Source of the DNA: an uncultured Coriobacteriaceae bacterium
Lineage (GTDB): Bacteria > Actinomycetota > Coriobacteriia > Coriobacteriales > Atopobiaceae
Assembly: GCA_902790135.1 (NCBI GenBank)
Contig: CADAQM010000018.1
Location: 1-37,215 of the forward strand
Reading direction: 5' to 3'
DNA: 37,215 nucleotides
Notes under the pieces: generated by a model
Seen by the model: only the letters and a program-made list of their open reading frames with translations
Told to the model about the DNA's origin: nothing
Database searches by the model: none
Part shown: piece after piece, positions 7,801 to 15,202 of the stretch
Position numbering within the stretch: position 1 is the stretch's first letter
Layout: each line of letters begins with the position of its first letter
Made by a program: the position numbers and the translations under genes

Positions 7801-9467
7801 TTGAAGAGCGCGTTCTTGATGACGGAGTAGCTGAGACCGGCGGCCACGTCGGAGATGGTAGCGCCTTCCTTCTGGGCCTGCTTGACGCGCGAGTTCATGA
7901 AGACGGTGCAGCGGCTGCCCAAGTCAACGGGGGCGTCAGCGTGCACGGCGGCACGTGCGAACTCCTGGACGCTCATGCCCATGGAGTCGGCGAAGCTGGC
8001 CACAAAGGAGCCGCAGCCGCTGGAGCAGGCTTCGTTGAGCATGATGTGCTCGATGACGCCGCCCCGCACCTGCAGGCACTTCATGTCCTGGCCGCCGATG
8101 TCGAGGATGAACTCCACGTCCGGCACGAAGGCCTTGGCCCCGCGCAGATGGGCGACCGTCTCGATCTCGCCGGAGTCGGCGCGCAGGGCCTCGATGAGGA
8201 TCTGCTCGCCATAGCCGGTGGTGGTCACATGCCCGATCGTGCAGTCGGCGGGCAAGTGGTCGAAGATGTCGTCCATGATGCGACGCGCGGTGCCCAGCAC
8301 GTCACCGTTGTTGACGTCATACCAGGTGTAGAGCAGCTCGCCGTCCTCGCCCACAACAGCCGCCTTCATGGTGGTTGAGCCGGCGTCCAGGCCGATGAAG
8401 ACGCGCCCGTGGTAGTTGGCGAGCTCGCCCTTGGGCACGACCTCTTTGTCGTGGCGATCCTTGAAGTCGCGGTAGTCGTCCTCGCTCTCAAAGAGCGGGT
8501 CGAGGCGCGGCACCTCGGAGCCCTGAGCCCCATGGAGGTTCTCCAGAGCGGCGATGACCTCGTCGAAAGTGACGTAGCGCTCACTCTCACCAGCCAGCGC
8601 GGCACCGGTCGCCACAAAAAGGTGCGCGTTCTCTGGGATGATGCGGTGCTCCTCGTCGAGGTCGAGCGTCTCGTAGAAGCGCTCGCGCAGCTCGGAGAGG
8701 TACTGCAGCGGGCCACCGAGGAATGCGACGTATCCGCGGATGGGGTGCCCGCAGGCGAGACCCGAGACGGTCTGGTTTGCCACGGCCTGGAAGATCGAGG
8801 CCGCGATGTCCTCCGGGGCGGCGCCCTCGTTAAGCAGGGGCTGCACGTCGGACTTTGCAAAGACGCCGCAGCGGCTCGCGATGGGATAGATGTGCTTGTA
8901 GCCGCGGGCGAGCTCGTTCAGACCGGGTGCGTCGGTCTTGAGCAGCGAGGCCATCTGGTCAATGAAGGCGCCTGTGCCACCAGCGCAGGTGCCGTTCATG
9001 CGCTGCTCGATGCCATTGTCGAAGTAGATGATCTTGGCGTCCTCGCCACCGAGCTCGATGGCGCAGTCGGTCTGCGGGATGAGCCGCTCGACGGCGCGCT
9101 TGCTGGCGATGACCTCCTGGACGAACTCGAGGTCGAGCCACGTGGCGAGCAGCATGCCGCCCGAACCCGTGATGGACACGCGCATCGGCGCACGGCCGAC
9201 CACGCGACGCGCCTTGGCAAACAGGTCGCACGCCGTCGCACGGATGTCGGTGTGATGGCGCTCGTAATTGGCGTAGACGAGGTTGTCGTTGTCGTCGATG
9301 ACCGCCAGCTTGACGGTGGTCGAGCCCACGTCGATGCCCAGACGCAGGTGGGCGTGGGTGAGGTCGACGGGGCCCTTGGGCAGCAGCTCGGCTCCGCGCT
9401 GCACCAGGGTCAGGGGCTGGCGCGCCTCTATCTGAGCCTTCTGGGAAGCATCATACCTAGCGGACAT
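4836..9467 (-). CDS. Giant 2-hydroxyacyl-CoA dehydratase/activase fusion (BadF/HgdC-type ATPases + HgdB-like part)
   Basis: 1543 residues. Two ASKHA-fold activase domains come first. Domain 1 has GIDVGSTTVKLAV at about residue 44, GGEDAKII, and cluster-cysteine motif CAGGTGAF near 157. Domain 2 has GLDAGSTTMKAAV near 357, GGQDMKCL, and CSSGCGSF near 477. A cysteine-rich stretch (CGRCSNNC) lies around 645. A DUF2229-like domain follows (GTVGIPRALNMYENYPFW near 705), then an HgdB-like region with conserved cysteines (CYPSILVCGQ near 1150). The activases of this family use ATP to inject an electron into a dehydratase [4Fe-4S] centre. Such long fusions occur in anaerobes, but their substrate is generally unknown. 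The ATG at 9467 has AAGGAGGA at good spacing, and the start overlaps the end of the TetR gene by 11 bp. Confidence 0.9.
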   Translation of the reverse strand: MSARYDASQKAQIEARQPLTLVQRGAELLPKGPVDLTHAHLRLGIDVGSTTVKLAVIDDNDNLVYANYERHHTDIRATACDLFAKARRVVGRAPMRVSITGSGGMLLATWLDLEFVQEVIASKRAVERLIPQTDCAIELGGEDAKIIYFDNGIEQRMNGTCAGGTGAFIDQMASLLKTDAPGLNELARGYKHIYPIASRCGVFAKSDVQPLLNEGAAPEDIAASIFQAVANQTVSGLACGHPIRGYVAFLGGPLQYLSELRERFYETLDLDEEHRIIPENAHLFVATGAALAGESERYVTFDEVIAALENLHGAQGSEVPRLDPLFESEDDYRDFKDRHDKEVVPKGELANYHGRVFIGLDAGSTTMKAAVVGEDGELLYTWYDVNNGDVLGTARRIMDDIFDHLPADCTIGHVTTTGYGEQILIEALRADSGEIETVAHLRGAKAFVPDVEFILDIGGQDMKCLQVRGGVIEHIMLNEACSSGCGSFVASFADSMGMSVQEFARAAVHADAPVDLGSRCTVFMNSRVKQAQKEGATISDVAAGLSYSVIKNALFKVIKLRDYDEIGSDVVVQGGTFMSDATLRAFELLTGRNVIRPDIAGVMGAYGAALLARDRAGAHGISELLSREEIDNLQVKQRQAHCGRCSNNCLLTINDFGHGRRFITGNRCEKGAGKQRSKTDEAPNLFKFKNKLLFERECLDPADAPRGTVGIPRALNMYENYPFWHAFFTHLGFAVVLSDQTSKRTYEAGIESMPSESVCYPAKLSHGHVMNLLAKDPDFIWMPCVRWERTEDETTTNHYNCPIVMSYPQSLELNMDELAGEGVEYLAPFIPYDNKRELKRRLYEVVSEQREADAAAGHGRVRGPHITRAEIDEAVNVAWEADEEFKELVRRRGDEVLEWMEKNDRHGIVLAGRPYHNDPEINHAIPELVNGFGFAVLTEDSVAHKMTPERPIRVVDQWMYHARLYRAARFVASRNDLDLIQLNSFGCGLDALTTDEVQEILEASGKIYTCLKIDEVSNLGAARIRVRSLMAALKEQRFELERDTAAGLAKEEEPVGVRMADGSLEHARATDLSRRVPIYRKASSAAFEKVRYTKEMQDAGYTILCPQMSPIHFDLVEPVLRSYGYNIVLLPSVDHKAVDTGLKYVNNDICYPSILVCGQLISAVISGEYDLSRTAVLISQTGGGCRATNYISLIRKALRDAGHPEVPVISLSMAGGLDEHNPGFNLLKPKMLMHVLYSIIYGDLIMKLLYRTRPYEAEPGAADRVYGGLMRRAATVLPSCSRRAFYRLCRDTVDAFETLPLTDDRSKPRVGVVGEILVKFHPTANNELVKVIESEGCEADVPGLLDFFTMAMSHDINMADELGSSAKKRLTGRAEITLVEQVREPLNRMLTATTRFEPWPSIFDLAKKAKRILSLCNNMGEGWLLTAEMIELIESGTPNVVCAQPFACLPNHVVGKSVIKRLRQLYPQSNIVAVDYDPGASEVNQLNRIKLMISVAKENLREKGEFVLAGDDIDSRGETSGPIHLSASQLEQIERAKERAGVR

Positions 9468-10164
9468 TGCTGCACTCCTCCTTAAACGCAACGGCCTTTG
9501 CGGCCATGCCGGGAATGTCAAAGTCGATGGGACGACCGTACAGGTCGCCCGGACGCACGAAGAGAAGGGCCGTCATCATGCGGGCCATGATCTCGGGCGG
9601 CTCGGCCATGCCGGTGTTGAGCCAGCGGACCACGACGCCTACCTCGGCAGATATGACGAAGGTGAGGTAGTAGTCGAGCATCGACACGGCCACGGGGCTG
9701 ACGTCCTTGAGAACGAAGCCCTCCGAGGCGCGCGCGTGCACGACCTCGCGCACCATGCTCTTGATCTTCTCCGCAAAGGCAGGGTCACCGGACTCGCTGA
9801 GCAGCGGGGCGAGGTGGGAGCCCTCGCTCAGGAAGTAGTCGAACACCTCCATGGAGCGCGGGCAGGGCTCGAAGTGGTTGATTGCCGTCTCCAGCTCGGG
9901 CAGGGTCACCTGGGCAATCTCGCGCACCAGCTGGCTGAGGTCGCAGAGGGCCTCCTCCTCGATGCAGGAGACGAGATCCGCGATGTCGCGGTAGTGCGAA
10001 TAGAAGGTGCGGCGCGTGATGCCCGCACGATCCGCGACGGCGGTGACGGTCACCTGCCCAAGGTCGCCCGTTGCCACGATTTCCGCAGCTAGCGCGTCAC
10101 GTAAAGCCTTGCGCGTACGAGCCGTGCGGCGATCGAGCCGAGGGGTTTCGCTAACCTGAACCAT
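9457..10164 (-). CDS. TetR-family transcriptional regulator
   Basis: 235 residues. The N-terminal helix-turn-helix reads QVTVTAVADRAGITRRTFYSHYRDIADL (quoted in part: AGITRRTFYSHY), the standard TetR recognition helix pattern. The C-terminal half is a divergent ligand/dimer domain with no recognisable subtype. I place the start at the ATG at 10164 (AAGGA upstream) rather than the upstream start at 10188. Its 3' end overlaps the start of the 1543-residue dehydratase/activase gene, so regulator and enzyme are co-transcribed and probably co-regulated. Palindromic sequences 20-60 bp upstream are likely operator sites for autoregulation. Confidence 0.9.
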   Translation of the reverse strand: MVQVSETPRLDRRTARTRKALRDALAAEIVATGDLGQVTVTAVADRAGITRRTFYSHYRDIADLVSCIEEEALCDLSQLVREIAQVTLPELETAINHFEPCPRSMEVFDYFLSEGSHLAPLLSESGDPAFAEKIKSMVREVVHARASEGFVLKDVSPVAVSMLDYYLTFVISAEVGVVVRWLNTGMAEPPEIMARMMTALLFVRPGDLYGRPIDFDIPGMAAKAVAFKEECSNVR

Positions 10165-10186
10165 ACGAATCCTTCTCAGTCTGTGC

Positions 10187-10223
10187 AATACTTCACATGT
10201 TGAGTATTTTTACTCACTGTGTG
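10187..10223 (-). promoter_or_regulatory. Overlapping palindromes, probable TetR operator, in front of the tetR-dehydratase operon
   Basis: TGAGTA-TTTT-TACTCA at 10201-10216 is a perfect 6-bp inverted repeat and extends imperfectly outward to CACA/TGTG. A second inverted repeat, AATACT/AGTATT, occupies 10187-10192 and 10203-10208. Both lie between the regulator start at 10164 and a TTGAAA hexamer (minus strand, 10228-10233) that could be a -35 element. The palindromes would then cover the -10 region. Size and placement fit a TetR-type operator; the assignment is inferred from position. Confidence 0.55.
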
Positions 10224-10330
10224 CAGATTTCAACTACGCGGCGGCGATTGTCACAAGAGGCCCATACGGGTTTCTTGACGTGCTGAAAGTTGGAATGTGT
10301 TGGACGCAAGCGGTGGATGGCGATGTCACG

Positions 10331-10960
10331 GCGACTGGTCCGCTGCCGCGGACGGAATGGGGCGTCGTTCCGGCTCCAGGGACGGACCAGTGGCGACCGG
10401 TCCGCTGCCGCGGACGGAACGGGGGCCGGTTCCGGCTCCAGGGACGGACCAGTGGCGACTGGTCCGCTATCGTGGACGGAACGGGGGCCGGTTCCGGCTC
10501 TGGGGACGGACCAGTGGCGACTGGTCCGCTGCCGCGGACGGAACGGAGGCTCGTTGCGTCTCCGGGGACGGACCAGTGGCGCCATCGCGGTGACTGGTCC
10601 GCTGCCGCGGACGGAACGGAGGCTCGTTGCGTCTCCGGGGACGGACCAGTGGCGCTATCGCGGTGACTGGTCCGCCGCTGTGGACGGAATGGGGCGTCGT
10701 TCCGGCTCCGGGGACGGACCAGTGGCGCCATCGCGGTGACTGGTCCGCCGCCGCGGACGGAATGGGGCGTCGTTCCGGCTCCAGGGACGGACCAGTGGCG
10801 CCATCGCGGTGACTGGTCCGCCGCTGTGGACGGAATGGGGCGTCGTTCCGGCTCCAGGGACGGACCAGTGGCGACTGGTCCGCTGCCGCGGACGGAACGG
10901 GGGCCGGTTCCGGCTCCAGGGACGGACCAGTGGCGCCATCGCGTCGCCAGCGCACCAACC
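10331..10960. repeat. Tandem array of nine palindromic 62/73-bp units plus a partial tenth
   Basis: Unit starts read by eye: 10331, 10393, 10455, 10517 (62 bp each), 10579, 10652, 10725, 10798 (73 bp each) and 10871 (62 bp), then a degenerate partial copy to about 10960. The 73-bp type differs by an 11-base insert in the linker (long linker GCGCCATCGCGGTG). Each unit contains GTCCGC-4 nt-GCGGAC, and each unit junction forms CGGACCAGT-GGCG-ACTGGTCCG; the two hairpins share GTCCG and so are alternative folds. The centre occurs in three variants (GGGGCGTCGTTCCGG, GGGGGCCGGTTCCGG, GGAGGCTCGTTGCGT). The array starts 22 bp beyond the aminopeptidase stop and ends about 110 bp before the TetR operator. 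Long open frames here are GC artefacts. Confidence 0.93.
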
Positions 10961-10982
10961 GGTCCGCTCACACGGCGAGCCC

Positions 10983-12311
10983 CTACCCCAGGTGCACCGT
11001 ATCCGACCCGTCAATTCGCAGGTCGCAGCCAAAGTACTCCGTAAGTGCCCGCATCAGGTAGCCTGTATCGCTCACGCCTGCGGTCTCGTAGCTGGAATGC
11101 ATGGCAAGCTGCGCCAGGCCGACGTCCACTGCGGCGACGCTCACCTTGCGGGCGGACAGGTTGCCCAAGGTCGACCCGCCTGCCGAGTCGCTCCTGTTGG
11201 CAAAGGTCTGCACCGGCACGCCCGCGCGCTCGCACACCGCCGTAAACACCGCACGGCTGAAGGCATCGGTCGTGTACTTCTGGCTCGCAACCTCCTTGAT
11301 CACGACGCCGCCGTTGATATGACCGCAGTTGCTCGTGTCATAGAGCTCCGGATGGTTGGGGTGCACGGCATGGCTGTTGTCGCAGCTCACCATGAAGGAG
11401 CCCGCCAGCGCCCTGAGCAGCTGCTCCTGCCCAAAGCCCAGCGCCACGTTGGCGCGCACGAGCGTGTCGTGCAGCAGCGTGGAGAGAGCGCCCTGCCTGG
11501 TGCCCGAGCCGACCTCCTCGTTGTCAAAGCAGGCGAAGACCGTGATGCACCTCTCGTTTGCCGCCGCAAGGTGCGCCCTCAACGCTGGGAACACGCACTG
11601 CAGGTCGTCCAGATGCGGCGCGGAGACAAACTCGTCCGCCCAGCCCCAGACGCGGGCGGGCGTGCGGTTGTAGAGGAAGAGGTCCTTGCCCATGATGCGC
11701 TCGGGCGTGGTTCCAGCGAGCTCGGCCACCATGGTGTCAAATGCACCACGCTCGAGCCTGCCTGCCGAGAAGAGCGGGCAGAGGTCCACCTGGCGGTTGA
11801 AGGTAAAGCCCTTGTTGGCATCGCGGCGCTGGTGGATGGCCACGTTCGGAATGAGCGCCACGTCCTTGTCGGTAGCCACCAGACGCGACTCGATCGCGCC
11901 TTCGTCAGTCTGCACCATAACTCTGCCTGCAATGCCCAACGGACGGTCGAGCCAGGTCGCATCGAGCATGCCGCCGTAGCCTTCCACGTTAAGGCGCAGC
12001 ACCTCGCCAGGGCCGTCGAGCTCGGGGACGTGCTTGACCTTGAACGCAGGAGAGTCGCCATGAACCGCTGCCATCCTGAAGTGGTAGGCGTCGCCGGAGA
12101 CCTGCTCCCCCACCCTAAACGAGATGATGCTCGAGCCGTTGCTTGTCACGTAGTAGTTGCCACCCGGACGCACCTCCCACGGCTCGTTCGCCTTGAGGCG
12201 AACGAAGCCCTGCTCATCTAGATGGCATGCGATAGTGGCAGTGGTGTGAAACATGCTCGGGCAACGCTCGATGAAAGTGCAGAGGTCGCGCGATAGGTCC
12301 ACGTCGGTCAT
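10983..12311 (-). CDS. apeB: M18-family aminopeptidase (aspartyl/broad-specificity type)
   Basis: 442 residues, matching the M18 family (about 430-460). This is a cytoplasmic dinuclear metallo-aminopeptidase that trims N-terminal residues, often acidic ones. Visible site motifs are HGDSPAFKVK with H84 and D86, PHLDDL near 235, FDNEEVGSGT near 265 (catalytic and ligand glutamates), CDNSHAVHPNHPE near 310 and the final AMHSSYE with the last histidine ligand. The start at 12311 is preceded by AAGGAC at good spacing; the much longer open frame upstream is a shadow over xylB. It lies 59 bp downstream of xylB on the same strand and may be co-transcribed, although the functions are unrelated. The repeat array follows its stop codon. 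Confidence 0.93.
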   Translation of the reverse strand: MTDVDLSRDLCTFIERCPSMFHTTATIACHLDEQGFVRLKANEPWEVRPGGNYYVTSNGSSIISFRVGEQVSGDAYHFRMAAVHGDSPAFKVKHVPELDGPGEVLRLNVEGYGGMLDATWLDRPLGIAGRVMVQTDEGAIESRLVATDKDVALIPNVAIHQRRDANKGFTFNRQVDLCPLFSAGRLERGAFDTMVAELAGTTPERIMGKDLFLYNRTPARVWGWADEFVSAPHLDDLQCVFPALRAHLAAANERCITVFACFDNEEVGSGTRQGALSTLLHDTLVRANVALGFGQEQLLRALAGSFMVSCDNSHAVHPNHPELYDTSNCGHINGGVVIKEVASQKYTTDAFSRAVFTAVCERAGVPVQTFANRSDSAGGSTLGNLSARKVSVAAVDVGLAQLAMHSSYETAGVSDTGYLMRALTEYFGCDLRIDGSDTVHLG

Positions 12312-12370
12312 GGGATGTCCTTCTTTGCTTGATGAATCGTCTCTTGCAGGTGATGGGCTCTCTTGTCCCG

Positions 12371-13843
12371 TTAGCGCATGCGCACGAACTTCGGCGCCAG
12401 CACGGGATAGAGCGAACGCCAGATCTCGTAGCGCTCCTGGTAGAGCGTGGACGTCCAACGGTCCGGCATGATGATGTCTGCCGACTTGACCAGGGCATGC
12501 GAGCAGCTGCGCACGTCGGGCCAGGCTCCGCAGGCCACGCACGCCAGCATTGCCGCACCGTAGCTGGTCACGTCGGACACCTTGTTGGTGATCAGCTGGA
12601 GGCCCAGCACGTTGGCAAAGATCTGCTTCCAGAGCGGCGTCACCGTGTTGCCGCTGATGGTCGCGCCGCTGACCTGCACTTCCTCTGCCCGAGCGATGTC
12701 CAGGCAGTCGCGCATGGCAAAGGCCACGCCCTCGAGCACTGCCTGCGTCATGTCTTCGCGATAGCTGTGCAAGTGCATGCCGATAAAGGCGCCGCGCGCG
12801 TTGGGATCGTTGTAGGGGCTGCGCTCCCCCATCAGGTACGGCAGGAAGAAGACCTTGTTCTTGCCGAGGTTCTTGGGATTGATGCGCGCCTGCTCGCCAT
12901 TGTAGTCGTGGCTCTTGAGGATGTCGTTCATCCACCAGCGGTTCGAGGCAGATGCGGAGAGCATGCAGCCCAAGAAGTGGTAGGTCCCGTCGGCATGCGC
13001 AAAGCTGTGGAGGGCGTTGTGCTCGTCGACCATAAAGTGGTCGTTGCTCACCAGGATGGTACCCGAGCTGCCGATGCGGATGTTGCAGCGGCCCGTGCCC
13101 ACGGTGTCGGTGCCGATGGCGGCTGCGGCATTGTTGCTGGCCCCCGCGCACACCACGACGTCCGGCTCAAGACCCAGATCGGAAGCCACCTCCGGCAGCA
13201 GCGTGCCGATCGGCTCGTAGCTCTCAAAGACGCGCGGCAGCTGTGTCTCGCGCAGGCCGCAGATGCTGAGCATCTCCTTCGACCACCTGCGTTTGCGCAC
13301 GTCAAACAGCAGGGTCCCGCTCGCGTCCGAGCAGTCGGTGGAGTGCACGCCCGTCAGACAGTAGTTGATGTAGTCCTTTGGGAGCATGAGCTTGGAGATG
13401 TGCGAGAAGGCCTGCGGCTCCTCCTCGCGCAGCCACAGGAGCTTGGGCGCCGTGAAGCCCGCATAGGAGACGTTGCCCGTCTTTGCGGAAAGCCATCTGC
13501 GCCCCACCTCGCGGTTGAGGTAGTCGCTCTGGAACTGCGCGCGGCTGTCGTTCCAGAGGATAGCCGGGCACACGGGCTTGTCCTCGGCGTCGAGCGCCAC
13601 CAACGCGTGCATCTGCCCCGCCACACCGATGCCACGGACCTCGGAGGTGTCGTAGCCGCGCACGAGCTCGCGGATGCCCAGGCGCACCGCCGCCCACCAC
13701 ACGTTGGGATCCTGCTCGCACCAGCCTGGCTGGGGGAAGTACAGCGGGTAGGCCTTGGCCGTCGTACGGCGCACCTGCCCCTCCTCGTCCATCAACATGA
13801 AAAGCGCGGTGGTCGTGCCAACGTCTACGCCAACATACAGCAT
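12371..13843 (-). CDS. xylB: FGGY-family sugar kinase, probably xylulokinase
   Basis: 490 residues, the normal length for FGGY kinases. The N-terminal phosphate-1 motif is GVDVGTTTALFMLMDEEG. Next come WCEQDPNVWW, an invariant-like segment in xylulokinases and relatives, then GQMHALVALD and NDSRA. LPKDYINYCLTG lies near residue 155 and the C-terminal ATP site GSSGTILVSN near 260. This pattern fits xylulokinase (D-xylulose to xylulose-5-phosphate) better than glycerol or gluconate kinase, but substrate cannot be proven from motifs. The ATG at 13843 has GGAAGGA 6 bases upstream. It is divergent from galM across 240 bp, which suggests shared control of sugar uptake or catabolism. Confidence 0.85.
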   Translation of the reverse strand: MLYVGVDVGTTTALFMLMDEEGQVRRTTAKAYPLYFPQPGWCEQDPNVWWAAVRLGIRELVRGYDTSEVRGIGVAGQMHALVALDAEDKPVCPAILWNDSRAQFQSDYLNREVGRRWLSAKTGNVSYAGFTAPKLLWLREEEPQAFSHISKLMLPKDYINYCLTGVHSTDCSDASGTLLFDVRKRRWSKEMLSICGLRETQLPRVFESYEPIGTLLPEVASDLGLEPDVVVCAGASNNAAAAIGTDTVGTGRCNIRIGSSGTILVSNDHFMVDEHNALHSFAHADGTYHFLGCMLSASASNRWWMNDILKSHDYNGEQARINPKNLGKNKVFFLPYLMGERSPYNDPNARGAFIGMHLHSYREDMTQAVLEGVAFAMRDCLDIARAEEVQVSGATISGNTVTPLWKQIFANVLGLQLITNKVSDVTSYGAAMLACVACGAWPDVRSCSHALVKSADIIMPDRWTSTLYQERYEIWRSLYPVLAPKFVRMR

Positions 13844-14083
13844 GGCTGTCCTTCCGAGGGGTGCGCGAGCGCGCAGGGGTATCCCAAAAATCATAGCAAG
13901 TTTGCCTTTCATCTGAGACGAAGCGCTCGCATTTGCACAGAGGCACTGCAGCTGTACGAGGGCCGCATGCCCCGCAGGTCTCAGCTCATCGAGCCAAACT
14001 GCCTGTCGTGCCATGCGTCGCGTGCCACGAGCCGTCGAGCGAGTAGAGTGCAGGTAACCAGACGACAAGAACAGGAGCCCACC
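13844..14083. other. Divergent intergenic region between xylB and galM
   Basis: 240 bp holding the promoters for both genes. It starts fairly A+T-rich near xylB (around 13885-13920) and becomes GC-rich toward galM. I see no convincing -35/-10 pair, riboswitch or perfect long palindrome. The galM ribosome-binding site (CAGGAG) lies at its right end. Confidence 0.5.
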
Positions 14084-15103
14084 ATGCTGACCATCTATCC
14101 CTTTGGCGCCACGCCCAACGGCAAGCTGGCCCGCCTCTTTGTGCTGAGCAACAGCGTGGGAGCCGCCGTCGGCGTCACCGACTTCGGGGCGTCCATGGTG
14201 AGCTGCAAGGTTCCTGACGGGCACGGTGACTTTCCCGACGTGGCCCTCGGCTACTCGGGAGCTGCCGGGTACGCCGGCAACAGCCTCAATCTCGGCGCCA
14301 TCGTGGGCAGGTGCGCAAACCGGATTGCCGGCGCCGGCTTCGAGCTGGGCGGCAATACCTACCGTCTCTCTGCCAACGACGGTGCCAACAGCCTGCACAG
14401 CGGCCCGCACCGCTGGTCGGAACGCCTTTGGGACATCACCCACACGAGCGCCTCGTCGGTCACCTTCTCGCTTTCCAGTCGCAGGGGCGACCAAGGGTTC
14501 CCTGGCTCGGTGAAGGCGAGCGTGACCTACGAGCTCTCCGAGAGCAACGCCCTGACCCTGCGCTTTGCCGCCACGCCCTCCGACCCCACCATTATCAATA
14601 TCATCTCGCACGCGTATTGGAACCTCAACGGACATGCCTCAGGCGACGTGCTCGGCCACAGACTGCAGATATACGCCGAGTCCTACACACCCATGGTCGG
14701 CCACATCCCCACAGGCGAGATTGCACCAGTCGAGGACACGCCCTATGACTTCCGCGAGCCGCATACGCTTGGCGAGCGTCTCGAGCAGCTGCCTCGCGGC
14801 TACGACGACAACTACTGCCTGAACAACAAGGGCAGACTGGCCGTGGCCGCACGGCTCGTGGGCGACAAGACCGGCATCACACTCACCGTCTCGACCGATG
14901 CCCCCGGCATGCAGGTGTTCGACTACGATGCCTTTGACGTCGAGGGCGCCAAGGACGGCGCGCACTACGGGGCCTTTGCCGGAGTCGCACTGGAGACCCA
15001 GCATTATCCCGACGCCATCCACCACAAGAGCTTCCCGCAGCCGGTCTACACCCCAGACCGTCCCTTCGAGAGCACCACGGTCTTCGCGTTCGGCGTCAGC
15101 TAG
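14084..15103 (+). CDS. galM: Aldose 1-epimerase (mutarotase)
   Basis: 339 residues, standard GalM length. It interconverts alpha and beta anomers of hexoses (and of xylose or arabinose) before phosphorylation. Visible landmarks are GAIVGRCANRIAG near residue 70, NSLHSGPHRW near 100, the catalytic-histidine segment ISHAYWNLNGH near 175, GEIAPVEDTPYDF near 215, YDDNYCLN near 245, and the late glutamate region VALETQHYPDA near 305, which contains the catalytic base. The ATG at 14084 has CAGGAG 8 bases upstream; the much longer frame reading into it from 12329 is a shadow. It is divergent from the sugar kinase, consistent with a role in sugar entry into the pentose/hexose pathways. Confidence 0.95.
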   Translation: MLTIYPFGATPNGKLARLFVLSNSVGAAVGVTDFGASMVSCKVPDGHGDFPDVALGYSGAAGYAGNSLNLGAIVGRCANRIAGAGFELGGNTYRLSANDGANSLHSGPHRWSERLWDITHTSASSVTFSLSSRRGDQGFPGSVKASVTYELSESNALTLRFAATPSDPTIINIISHAYWNLNGHASGDVLGHRLQIYAESYTPMVGHIPTGEIAPVEDTPYDFREPHTLGERLEQLPRGYDDNYCLNNKGRLAVAARLVGDKTGITLTVSTDAPGMQVFDYDAFDVEGAKDGAHYGAFAGVALETQHYPDAIHHKSFPQPVYTPDRPFESTTVFAFGVS

Positions 15104-15202
15104 GCGATCATGCGGCACCCACAGACCATCTGTAAATCCTGCAGTCTGCGTTTACCTCGTGCATAATAGGAGGGCTACTCCCCTATGAGACGAGGACCGA
15201 AC

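Noticed and set aside
6063..8378. 771-codon plus-strand frame opposite the dehydratase/activase gene
   Set aside because: Antisense shadow of a gene with unmistakable motifs; its composition (His, Val, Asp, Glu, Leu rich) is typical of GC-driven antisense frames.
10214..10971. Long overlapping open frames on both strands with Pro/Arg/Gly-rich repeat peptides
   Set aside because: They coincide exactly with the palindromic DNA repeat array. Unit lengths of 62 and 73 are not multiples of three, so the peptide repeats shift frame from unit to unit, and several frames are open at once because of GC content. No ribosome-binding site fits.
12312..13151. Long minus-strand frame joined to the aminopeptidase (722 codons)
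   Set aside because: It is an alternative frame of xylB; the M18 protein begins at 12311 with its own ribosome-binding site.
12329..14083. Apparent plus-strand extension of galM by about 585 codons
   Set aside because: It runs antisense through xylB, which has strong family motifs. The galM family start and Shine-Dalgarno are at 14084.
15151..15167. Promoter for the UPF0210 gene (CATAAT as -10)
   Set aside because: The hexamer is acceptable, but no -35 sequence at 16-18 bp fits, so I do not call it.
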